The position numbers were made by a program, and so were the translations under genes. From Actinomycetes bacterium (GTDB lineage Bacteria; Actinomycetota; Actinomycetes; Actinomycetales; Microbacteriaceae), in contig JAEYVZ010000009.1 in assembly GCA_023431405.1 (NCBI GenBank), positions 24,119 to 88,118 on the forward strand: a stretch of 64,000 nt of DNA. The letters are read 5' to 3'. Below, piece by piece: positions 14,327-21,792 of this stretch; position 1 is the first letter of the stretch; each line of letters begins with the position of its first letter. Under the pieces are notes generated by a model that had not been told where the DNA came from, ran no database searches, and worked only from the letters and a program-made list of their open reading frames with translations.

Positions 14327-15156
14327 CACCGGCCGCCATCGTCCTCCTCGTCGCCTTCGCGGGTCTGTTCGGACTCGTGATCGGCTCGTTCCTCAACGTC
14401 GTCGTCTACCGTGTTCCGGCGGGCGTCCCCCTCACCCGGGAGAGCCGGTGCCCCTCGTGTGAGGCGCCGGTGCGGCCCTGGCAGAACGTGCCGGTGGTGT
14501 CGTGGCTGCTGCTGGGCGCCAAGTGCGCGGGATGCCGCGCCCCCATCTCCGCCCGCTATCCGCTCGTCGAGCTCGCCACCGGGGCCGCCTTCGCGGTCGT
14601 GGCGTGGGTCGCTCTCGACCCGGCGCGCTCCTCCGCCTCCGACCAGGGGTGGGCGAGCGCCGTCGTCGTGGCGGCCTTCCTATACCTGGCAGCGATCAGC
14701 ATCGCGCTCACACTCATCGACCTCGACGTCCGGCGGCTCCCGAACGCGATCGTCGTCCCCGCTTACGCCGTGCTGGGTGTGCTGTTCACCGTCGCCTGCC
14801 TTCTCGGAGCGCCGTGGGAGGCGCTGGTGCGCGCGGCCCTGGCCGCCGCGGCCCTCTTCGCGTTCTACCTGCTCCTGCGCACCGTGCGCCCCGGGGGCAT
14901 GGGCGGCGGAGACGTGAAGCTCGCCGGTGTCGTGGGCGCGGCCCTCGGCTGGATCGGGTGGGGCGCCCTGGTGGTAGGAGCGTTCGCGGCCTTCGTGCTG
15001 GGCGGCATCGTCGCCGTCGCGCTGATGCTCTCGGGGAAGGCCGGTCGCCGCAGCGCGATCCCTTTCGGGCCGTGGATCATCGCGGGGGCATGGGTCGGGA
15101 TCTTCGCCGGTGAGCACATCGCCGGCTGGTACGTAGGGATGCTGGTCGCCGGCTGA
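14314..15156 (+). CDS. pilD: Prepilin peptidase/N-methyltransferase
   Basis: A 280-residue polytopic protein. The N-terminal cytoplasmic domain has the zinc-type cysteines CPSC (near 46-49) and CAGC (near 70-73), linked to methyltransferase activity. Of the aspartyl catalytic pair, the first Asp lies in LTLIDLDVRRLPN and the second in the GxGD motif GGMGGGDVKLAG. It cleaves the pilin leaders at the inner face of the membrane and methylates the new N-terminus. The start overlaps the tip-pilin gene by 13 bases. It serves all four prepilins in this locus. Confidence 0.95.
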   Translation: MGTLTPAAIVLLVAFAGLFGLVIGSFLNVVVYRVPAGVPLTRESRCPSCEAPVRPWQNVPVVSWLLLGAKCAGCRAPISARYPLVELATGAAFAVVAWVALDPARSSASDQGWASAVVVAAFLYLAAISIALTLIDLDVRRLPNAIVVPAYAVLGVLFTVACLLGAPWEALVRAALAAAALFAFYLLLRTVRPGGMGGGDVKLAGVVGAALGWIGWGALVVGAFAAFVLGGIVAVALMLSGKAGRRSAIPFGPWIIAGAWVGIFAGEHIAGWYVGMLVAG

Positions 15157-15182
15157 GCCGGTGACCGAGAGAGGAGACGGCG

Positions 15183-16250
15183 GTGGCGAAGACGATCGTC
15201 GGGCTGGAGATCACCGAAGAGGGGGTGCGTGCTGCGGAAGTGACCGCGGGACGCTCGCCGCGCGTGGTCGCGTTCGGATCCGTGCCGCTTCCCCCGGGGG
15301 CGGCGAAGGACTCGGAGGTGTTCGACACGGATGCGGTCGTGATCGCGCTGCGGCAGCTGTGGTCGCGCGCGGGCATCAAGGGCCGGAACGTCGTGCTCGG
15401 CATCGGCAGCCGCCGCATCCTGGTGCGCGATTACACGACGCAGGCACTGCGTCCCGATCTGCTGGCCCAGGCGCTTCCGTTCCAGGTGCAGGACCTGCTG
15501 CCGGTGCCGGCGGAGCAGGCGGTGCTCGACTTCTACCCGACGGCCCAGGAGGGCGACCAGGTCTCCGGCCTGCTGGTGGCGGCCGTTGCCGAGACGGTGG
15601 ACGAGCTCGTGACGGCGGTCGCGAAGGCGAAGCTGACGGTGGAGGTGGTAGACCTCGCCCCGTTCGCGCTCGTGCGTGCGGTGGGGCCTGCGCTGGCCGC
15701 CGGTGAGACGGTCGCTGCGCTGCATCTGGGCGATCACACGACGTATGTCGTGGTCGTGCGCGACGGCGTGCCGCAGTTCGTCCGGATCATCCCGATGGAG
15801 ATCGCGACGGAGGCGGTACGGCTGCGAGCCGCGACCGCGGAGCCCGCCGAGTCGGGCGAGACCGCAGAGGCACCGCTTCCTGTCGCGGAGGAAGTGCTGG
15901 AGACCGTTCCGCCGGGGGAGCAGCCGATGCGGCGCCGGTCGGCGGCGCGCGGGGTGGCCCGCACCGTGACGATGAGCGACGCCGATGTCGTCAACGTGGT
16001 GGCTCGCCTGGGGAGCACGCTGCGGTTCTACGCCGATCGCACCCCCGACACACCGATCACGCGGGTGCTGGTCAGCGGCGCGGGCGCGGCAGTCAGCGGG
16101 GTGGTCGACGCTCTGGCGGCGAGCCTGCCGATGCCGGTGCAGGTGGTCGGCGTGTCGAGCCTCGTCGAGGCCAAGACGACCGTTCCGCCCGGTGATGTCG
16201 ACCTCAACCTCGTCACGACCGTCGGTCTCGCCCTGGGAGGTGCACGCTGA
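15183..16250 (+). CDS. pilM: Type IV pilus assembly protein PilM
   Basis: A 355-residue actin-like ATPase of the PilM family. The first strand motif VGLEITEEGVRAAEV is the phosphate-1 region. FQVQDLLPVPAEQAVLDFYP follows, and LHLGDHTTYVVVV is the second phosphate loop. An acidic/proline insertion (about residues 218-255) is unusual. PilM sits on the cytoplasmic face and binds the PilN N-terminus. The expected PilN tail is encoded by the next gene (NLMPR). GTG start with AGAGGAG upstream; it overlaps pilN (TGATG). Confidence 0.93.
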   Translation: MAKTIVGLEITEEGVRAAEVTAGRSPRVVAFGSVPLPPGAAKDSEVFDTDAVVIALRQLWSRAGIKGRNVVLGIGSRRILVRDYTTQALRPDLLAQALPFQVQDLLPVPAEQAVLDFYPTAQEGDQVSGLLVAAVAETVDELVTAVAKAKLTVEVVDLAPFALVRAVGPALAAGETVAALHLGDHTTYVVVVRDGVPQFVRIIPMEIATEAVRLRAATAEPAESGETAEAPLPVAEEVLETVPPGEQPMRRRSAARGVARTVTMSDADVVNVVARLGSTLRFYADRTPDTPITRVLVSGAGAAVSGVVDALAASLPMPVQVVGVSSLVEAKTTVPPGDVDLNLVTTVGLALGGAR

Positions 16251-16897
16251 TGGCCCGCTCATCGACGCCCGTCTTCGTACTGGGCGCCGCGCCCCGCGTC
16301 AATCTCATGCCACGCGTGGCCATCGAACGGCGCGAGCGCGCCGCCTTGCTGCGACGGTGGGGGTGGGCGCTGGCCCTGGCCCTGCTGGTGGTGGGACTCC
16401 TCAGCGGGGGAGCCTTCGCCCTGCAGGCGATGTCGGCGCAGCGGCTGGCGGCGGAGGAGGCGCGCACCGCCGACCTGATCAACCGAACGGCCGAGCTTGC
16501 GCCGGTGCAGCAGAAGCTGGATCTGCAGAGCGAGCTTGCGCTCTTCCGTCAGGAGGCGATGGGAACCGATCTTTCCTGGTCGGACTTCCTCGCCTCCATA
16601 CAGGCCGTCGTCCCGGATGGGCTCGGGTTCACCGGATTCAGCATCGCTCCGGCGGGCATCCCCGATGACACCGTCGCGCCCGCGGAGGCTCCAGGGCTCC
16701 AGGGGCAGCTGGTTCTGGCAGGGACGTCGGGCAGCGAGTTCGCGTCGCTCATCCGCGCGGTCCGGGACATCCCGGGGGTGATGGATGCCGATGGTTGGGT
16801 GCAGGAATACGTCGACGGGCATTACGAGTACACCGTGCGTCTCGTGGTGGATCAGTCGGTGTACACCGGTGATTACGCGGCGGAGGTCGCACAGTGA
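16250..16897 (+). CDS. pilN: Type IV pilus assembly protein PilN
   Basis: A 215-residue bitopic membrane protein. The short cytoplasmic tail contains the PilM-binding motif VNLMPR (about residues 17-22). One membrane helix follows at about 38-60, then a coiled-coil stretch and a ferredoxin-like domain. This is the standard PilN layout. Start and stop overlap pilM (TGATG) and pilO (GTGA), so the alignment subcomplex M-N-O is made stoichiometrically. Confidence 0.92.
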   Translation: MARSSTPVFVLGAAPRVNLMPRVAIERRERAALLRRWGWALALALLVVGLLSGGAFALQAMSAQRLAAEEARTADLINRTAELAPVQQKLDLQSELALFRQEAMGTDLSWSDFLASIQAVVPDGLGFTGFSIAPAGIPDDTVAPAEAPGLQGQLVLAGTSGSEFASLIRAVRDIPGVMDADGWVQEYVDGHYEYTVRLVVDQSVYTGDYAAEVAQ

Positions 16898-17676
16898 ACG
16901 CGAACAAGCAGCTCATCAATCTCGCCGGAATCCTCGTCGTGGTGGTCCTTATCGTGGCGGGGATCGCCCTCGTGGCGCTCCCGATGTACACGCAGTCGCA
17001 GACGATCGACGGCCAGGCCCGAACGGCGGCGCAGACGAACATGCTCTACGAACAGCAGATCGCCCAACTCGCCGCCGCGGAGTCGCGCATCGACCAGATC
17101 GACGGCGAGCTCGCGGAGCTGCGGCGCGAGATCGCCTCGTCGCCCCAACTCGACGACCTGCACGTTCTCATCGACGCGGCCGCGAGATCGGCGGACGTCC
17201 GCGTGACCTCGGTCAACGCCAGCGACGGTGAGGCCTGGAGCGCGCGCGGTCGCGGATCCGACGACGGTGCGGCGACCACGGGCGCGGAGGAGCCCGCCCA
17301 GGCGGATGCTGCTGCCCCCTCGGAAGAGGGCGCGGCGTCCGACGCGGCGGAGGCCCCTGCGCCCTCCGCCGACGGGAACTCCACCCCCCAGCGTCAGGTG
17401 CTCACCACGATCGTGATCGAGGTCGGCGCCGGGTATGACGCGGGGTCCGGAGAGAGCGAGGGAGACGGGGAGACCGACGAGGGAGCAGGGGGCGAGGGAG
17501 ACAGCGGTGACACGCTCCTCGCCGACGACGTCCTCGCCGAGCTCGCCGCCAAGGGCGTCGCGTTCGTGGACGCCCTCCGCAAGGGTCCGCGCCTCGTGAC
17601 CCCGATCGACCTGAAGTACGAAGACGGCGAACTGACCGTCACGGTGCTCACCTATTACCGCACGCCCGCCGTCTGA
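16894..17676 (+). CDS. pilO: Type IV pilus assembly protein PilO
   Basis: A 260-residue bitopic protein. One membrane helix spans about 8-31, then comes a coiled coil (AQTNMLYEQQIAQLAAAESR) and a C-terminal PilO-type domain. Two low-complexity insertions rich in Ala, Glu, Asp, Gly and Ser (about 120-155 and 183-208) break the domain and are unlike Gram-negative PilO. They may be flexible loops exposed outside the membrane. The GTG start overlaps pilN by four bases. No pilP or pilQ follows, as expected in a cell with no outer membrane. Confidence 0.88.
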   Translation: MNANKQLINLAGILVVVVLIVAGIALVALPMYTQSQTIDGQARTAAQTNMLYEQQIAQLAAAESRIDQIDGELAELRREIASSPQLDDLHVLIDAAARSADVRVTSVNASDGEAWSARGRGSDDGAATTGAEEPAQADAAAPSEEGAASDAAEAPAPSADGNSTPQRQVLTTIVIEVGAGYDAGSGESEGDGETDEGAGGEGDSGDTLLADDVLAELAAKGVAFVDALRKGPRLVTPIDLKYEDGELTVTVLTYYRTPAV

Positions 17677-17690
17677 GCCGGAGAACAGCC

Positions 17691-18833
17691 ATGCACGATG
17701 TCTCACCCCTTCAGGGACTCCTCGCCGTCGCGGCGCGCTCGCGCGCCTCCGACGTGCACCTCACCGCGAACCACCCGCCGCAGATGCGCGTGGACGGCGA
17801 CCTCGAGCTCATCCCGGGCTACGAGGAGCCGACCTCGACGAACTGGCTCGAATCGGCCATCGGCGGCATCCTGTCGAACGATCAGGTCGCCGAGTTCCGC
17901 CAGTCCGGAGAGGTCGACCTCTCGATCACCGTGCCGGAGGTCGCCCGGTTCCGCGTGAACGTGTTCCGTCAGCTGGGGCAGGTCGCCGTCGCACTGCGTT
18001 TCATCGCCGACCGCATCAAGAGCTTCGATGAGCTGGGGGTGCCGCGGGTCGCTGCCGAGCTCGTCATGAAGCCGCGAGGGCTCGTGCTGGTGACAGGGCC
18101 CACAGGTTCGGGCAAGTCGACCACGCTCGCCTCGATGATCGACGTCGTGAACCGCTCCAAGCCCGCCCACATCGTCACGGTCGAAGACCCGGTGGAGTTC
18201 CAGCACACGAGCAAGCGCTCGCTGATCCACCAGCGGGAGATCGGCAGCGACACGGCATCGTTCTCCGAGGCTCTGCGCCGCGTGCTCCGCCAAGACCCCG
18301 ACATCATCCTCATCGGCGAGCTCCGCGACCCCGAGTCGATCTCCACGGCGCTCACAGCCGCCGAGACCGGCCACCTCGTGCTGTCGACGCTGCACACGCA
18401 GAGCGCCGCGAAGTCGATCAACCGCATCGTCGACGCGTTCCCGTCCGATCAGCAGAATCAGGTGCGCACGCAGCTGGGCGACACGCTGCGGGGCATCATC
18501 ACGCAGACCCTCCTTCCGCGGGCGCAGTCCGAGGGGCGCGTCATCGCGACCGAGGTGCTCGTCAACACCCCGGCGATCGCCAACCTCATCCGAGAGGGTG
18601 AGATCAGCCAGATCTACTCCATGCTGCAGGCGGGCGGGTCGATCGGAATGCACACCCTCGACCAGGATCTTCAGCGCCTCGTCGCCGACGGCTCGATCTC
18701 GCTGTCGCTGGCCAAGGAGATCGCCGAAGATCCCCGAGCGTTCGACGACACCCGCGTGCGCCCCGTCGACTACGACGCCGAGGCGTGGACGATGCACTCG
18801 TCCGAGCGGGCCTCGCTCGGCTGGAGCAGCTGA
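17691..18833 (+). CDS. pilT: Type IV pilus retraction ATPase PilT
   Basis: A 380-residue secretion ATPase. The N-terminal PAS-like domain contains RASDVHLTANHPPQMRVDG. Walker A is GPTGSGKSTT, the Asp box contains TVEDPVEFQH, Walker B is DPDIILIGELRD, and the His box is TGHLVLSTLHT. The PilT-specific AIRNLIRE-like motif reads AIANLIREGEISQIYSM, which separates it from PilB. It powers pilus retraction and thus twitching. A second ATPase, PilB, is at 21793-23460. The stop overlaps the start of pilC (TGATG). Confidence 0.95.
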   Translation: MHDVSPLQGLLAVAARSRASDVHLTANHPPQMRVDGDLELIPGYEEPTSTNWLESAIGGILSNDQVAEFRQSGEVDLSITVPEVARFRVNVFRQLGQVAVALRFIADRIKSFDELGVPRVAAELVMKPRGLVLVTGPTGSGKSTTLASMIDVVNRSKPAHIVTVEDPVEFQHTSKRSLIHQREIGSDTASFSEALRRVLRQDPDIILIGELRDPESISTALTAAETGHLVLSTLHTQSAAKSINRIVDAFPSDQQNQVRTQLGDTLRGIITQTLLPRAQSEGRVIATEVLVNTPAIANLIREGEISQIYSMLQAGGSIGMHTLDQDLQRLVADGSISLSLAKEIAEDPRAFDDTRVRPVDYDAEAWTMHSSERASLGWSS

Positions 18834-20071
18834 TGTCCCTCGTCGAGGAGTACACCTACCGGGCCGTGGATGCCACGGGCGGCGGAGTCGTGAAGGGCAC
18901 GATCGAGGCCTCCAGCGAGCACGCTGTCGCCTCGAAGCTCCGCGCTCAGGGGCTGACGCCGCTCGAGGTCGCGCTCACGTCCAAGACGGGCCTGCACCGG
19001 GAGATCACGATCCCGGGTTTCGCCAAGCGGGTGAAGGTGGGGACCCTCGCCGTGTTCGCCAAGCAGATGGCGAGCCTCATCAACGCGGGTCTGCCGCTCA
19101 TGCGGACCCTCGCGATCCTCACCGAACAGGCCGAGGACAAGAAGCTGCGCGACGCGCTCGTGAAGGTGCATGCGTCCGTCGAATCGGGGAGCGCCTTCTC
19201 GGCCGCCCTCGCTCAGCATCCCGATGTGTTCCCGCCGCTCATGGTCAGCATGGTGCGGGTCGGTGAAGCCGGCGGTTTCCTGGGCCAATCACTCACGACC
19301 GTGGCCGAGACGTACAAGAACGAGGCGGAGCTGCAGGACAAGATCAAGTCGGCGACGACCTACCCGTTGATCGTACTGAGCATCGCGATCATCGGTGTCA
19401 TCGCGATGGTCACCTTCGTCGTCCCGGTCTTTGAGGGGATGTTCTCGGGGCTCGGTTCCGAGCTGCCCGTGCCGACGCAGATCCTCGTGGTCATCTCCAA
19501 GAACATGTTCTGGGTGCTGCCGCAGCTGATCGCCGGCGGCATCGCCTTCTGGCTGTGGTGGGTGCGCAGTCGCGACTCCGTGGCGGTGCGCCGCGTGGTC
19601 GATCCGATCAAGCTCAAGGTTCCGGTGTTCGGACCGCTTGCGACGAAGATCGCCGTCGCACGATTCACACGGGGCCTCGCGATGATGCTCAAGGCCGGTG
19701 TTCCGCTGGTGCAGGCGCTGTCGATCGTGGGGGCGGCATCCAACAACTACAAGGTCGAAGAGGCCGTGCGCGCGGTGCAGGAGTCGGTGAAGCAGGGCAA
19801 GTCGTTCTCGGCTCCCCTCGCGAAGGCGCAGATCTTCCCGCCGATGGTCGCGCAGATGGCCGCCGTCGGCGAGGAGTCGGGCACGCTCCCCGACATGCTG
19901 GCGAGCATCGCCGACTTCTACGAAGGCGAAGTGAAGACGGCCGCCGAGCAGCTCACCGCCTCGATCGAGCCGATCCTCATCGTCGGTATCGGCATCATCA
20001 TCGGCGGCATGGTCGTCTCCCTGTATCTGCCGATCTTCTCGATCTATGGCGAGATCGGAGACGCGGGCTGA
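18833..20071 (+). CDS. pilC: Type IV pilus platform protein PilC
   Basis: A 412-residue inner-membrane platform protein with two GspF domains (about 70-195 and 275-395). Each contains the phrase block LAVFAKQMASLINAGLPL or FTRGLAMMLKAGVPL and G-E-x-G/S-G-x-L (VGEAGGFLG, VGEESGTLP). Membrane helices lie after each domain and at the C-terminus. It links PilB/PilT hydrolysis to pilin movement. The ATG at 18833 overlaps the PilT stop. It is the last gene of the plus-strand pilus operon and is followed by a hairpin. Confidence 0.95.
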   Translation: MSLVEEYTYRAVDATGGGVVKGTIEASSEHAVASKLRAQGLTPLEVALTSKTGLHREITIPGFAKRVKVGTLAVFAKQMASLINAGLPLMRTLAILTEQAEDKKLRDALVKVHASVESGSAFSAALAQHPDVFPPLMVSMVRVGEAGGFLGQSLTTVAETYKNEAELQDKIKSATTYPLIVLSIAIIGVIAMVTFVVPVFEGMFSGLGSELPVPTQILVVISKNMFWVLPQLIAGGIAFWLWWVRSRDSVAVRRVVDPIKLKVPVFGPLATKIAVARFTRGLAMMLKAGVPLVQALSIVGAASNNYKVEEAVRAVQESVKQGKSFSAPLAKAQIFPPMVAQMAAVGEESGTLPDMLASIADFYEGEVKTAAEQLTASIEPILIVGIGIIIGGMVVSLYLPIFSIYGEIGDAG

Positions 20072-20096
20072 GCCCGGACGACAGCCCACCAGAACG

Positions 20097-20140
20097 GCGG
20101 GGCGTGCGCACCAGGGGAGGGAGCGCGCGCCCCGCTTCCT
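20097..20140 (+). terminator. Terminator after the pilus operon
   Basis: GCGGGGCG (20097-20104) pairs with CGCCCCGC (20128-20135). A G-T pair plus four further pairs extend the stem inward to 13 positions. A pyrimidine-rich tail (TTCCTCTT) follows. Confidence 0.6.
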
Positions 20141-20183
20141 CTTGCGCGCGTCGGCCTCCCGTGCCCCTTCCCGAATCAAGCAC

Positions 20184-20196
20184 ATTGTGTAACAAT
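20184..20196. promoter_or_regulatory. GntR-type operator overlapping a -10 element
   Basis: ATTGT-GTA-ACAAT is a perfect 5-bp inverted repeat. TAACAA inside it ends six bases before the GTG of the DMT transporter, so it can act as the -10 of a leaderless mRNA. Binding by the co-encoded GntR regulator would block the promoter. Confidence 0.6.
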
Positions 20197-20201
20197 CAAC
20201 C

Positions 20202-21131
20202 GTGCGCGCAAGAGTGATGATCCTCATCGCCAGCGCGCTGTTCGGGAGCCTCGCCGCGGCGGTGCAGCTGTCGGGTGTCGAGGCCTCACCGGTCTCGGTG
20301 GGACTGGCCCGCATCCTCGTCGGGGGCGGGCTCCTCGGGCTCGCCGCCGTCTGGGCGGCCACGACAGCGCGTGCGTCATCGCCACACAACGCCGGCCCCC
20401 CTGCGGCACGTCGGCGCATGCCGACGTGGGTGGTCGTGGCCGTGGGTGCAGCGGGGGTGCTCGGCTACCAGCCTCTGTACTTCGTCGGCACCGGCGTGAA
20501 CGGCGTCGCCGTCGGCACGGTCGTCTCGCTCGGTTCGGCACCTGTCCTCGCCGGCGTCGCGGAGGCCGTCGTCCGCCGACGCCCGCCGGGCACCCGCTGG
20601 GCGATCGCCACAGCACTGTGCATCGTCGGGGTCGCGATGACCTCGGGCGTCATGGAGTCGGCAGGAGGCTCCGCGGGAGGCGGGGGAGCCGGCATCCTCT
20701 GGTCGGTCGCCGCAGGCGCCTGCTACGCCACGTATGCCCTCGCGGCGAAAGAGCTCATGGAACGCGGATGGACCTCGAGCCGGGCGATGGGCGCCCTTTT
20801 CGGGACGGCCGCGGCCGCGAGCGTGCCCCTCCTGCTGGTCGTCGGCGCCGGCGAGATCCTCAGCCTCCGCGGACTCCTGCTCCTCGTGTGGCTCGGGGTC
20901 TTCGGCACCGCCATCGGCTACCTGCTCTTCGGGGCCGGGCTCGCCGCGCTTCCGGCGGCGACCGTCACCACGCTCACCCTCGCCGAACCGCTCTGCGCGA
21001 CACTCCTCGGCATCGGTCTGCTCCATGAGACACTCGGACCCGCCGCCGGTGTCGGGCTCGCGGTCCTTGCCGCAGGCCTCACCGTCATCACGATCCCGGG
21101 GAAGGAGCGCCATGTCACCGCGACGGCGTGA
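20202..21131 (+). CDS. EamA/DMT-family transporter
   Basis: A 309-residue protein with ten predicted membrane helices in two EamA repeats (about 5-140 and 165-300). Signature pieces are GLARILVGGGLLGLAAV in the first repeat and TLAEPLCATLLGIGLLHETL at the end of the second. These are drug/metabolite exporters or importers; the substrate cannot be read. The GTG at 20202 has no Shine-Dalgarno sequence and lies six bases from a -10-like sequence. The gene overlaps the following GntR regulator by 20 bases. Confidence 0.9.
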   Translation: MRARVMILIASALFGSLAAAVQLSGVEASPVSVGLARILVGGGLLGLAAVWAATTARASSPHNAGPPAARRRMPTWVVVAVGAAGVLGYQPLYFVGTGVNGVAVGTVVSLGSAPVLAGVAEAVVRRRPPGTRWAIATALCIVGVAMTSGVMESAGGSAGGGGAGILWSVAAGACYATYALAAKELMERGWTSSRAMGALFGTAAAASVPLLLVVGAGEILSLRGLLLLVWLGVFGTAIGYLLFGAGLAALPAATVTTLTLAEPLCATLLGIGLLHETLGPAAGVGLAVLAAGLTVITIPGKERHVTATA

Positions 21132-21777
21132 CGGATCGCCCCGGCCCACCGCGTCTGCGGCGCTCACCGCCGACCTCCGCGACCGCATCCTCCGTGGCGC
21201 GCTCACCCCCGGGGAGCCTCTCCGTGAAGAGGCGCTGGCCGCGTCGTCCGGTCATTCGCGCCACACGGTGCGCACGGCACTTGCCGCCCTCGTCGCCGAG
21301 AGGCTCGCCGTGCAGGTCCCGTACGGCGGTATTCGCGTGCGCAGCCTCACCTCGGAAGACCTGACCGCGCTGCAGCAGCTTCGCTGCGCACTCGAATCGG
21401 AGGCGGTCCGGCTCCTGCGGGCGCGCCACGGCGCGCGGTGGCCGGCGGAGGTCACCGAGCCGATCGCTCACGCTGTCGACGAGCTCGAGTCCGCGGCGGC
21501 CGACGGCCCGGATGACTGGCCGTCGCTCGCGCGATCGCATGCGGTCGTTCACCGGCGGCTGGTCGAGGCGTGCCGGAGCCCGCGCATCGTGGAGGCCTAC
21601 GCACTCTTGGATTCGGAGATGCTGCTGCACCTCGTCAACATGCGCCCCAGCTATTCGGCGGACGACCTCGTGGCCGAACATCGGGCGTACCTCGACGCGG
21701 TGCGCGAGACGGGCGAGGATGCCGTGCGCCGCCACATCGACGGAGGCACGCTCAACGCGGGTCTCGGGGAGCGCTGA
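21112..21777 (+). CDS. GntR-family (FCD-type) transcriptional regulator
   Basis: A 221-residue regulator. The N-terminal winged HTH (about 15-75) reads LRDRILRGALTPGEPLREE, then SRHTVRTALAALVAERL. The helical C-terminal domain (about 85-215) is of the FCD type and contains LQQLRCALESEAVRLLRAR and HAVVHRRLVEACRSPRI. FCD domains usually bind carboxylic acids through a metal. The ATG at 21112 has GAAGGAG and lies inside the end of the transporter gene. It probably represses its own operon through the palindrome at 20184-20196. Confidence 0.9.
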   Translation: MSPRRRDGSPRPTASAALTADLRDRILRGALTPGEPLREEALAASSGHSRHTVRTALAALVAERLAVQVPYGGIRVRSLTSEDLTALQQLRCALESEAVRLLRARHGARWPAEVTEPIAHAVDELESAAADGPDDWPSLARSHAVVHRRLVEACRSPRIVEAYALLDSEMLLHLVNMRPSYSADDLVAEHRAYLDAVRETGEDAVRRHIDGGTLNAGLGER

Positions 21778-21792
21778 GCGAGGGGGACGCGA

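Noticed and set aside
20734..21111. In-frame upstream extension of the GntR regulator inside the transporter gene
   Set aside because: The extension is a Ser/Arg-rich out-of-frame reading of the transporter. The regulator has a good GAAGGAG site at 21112.
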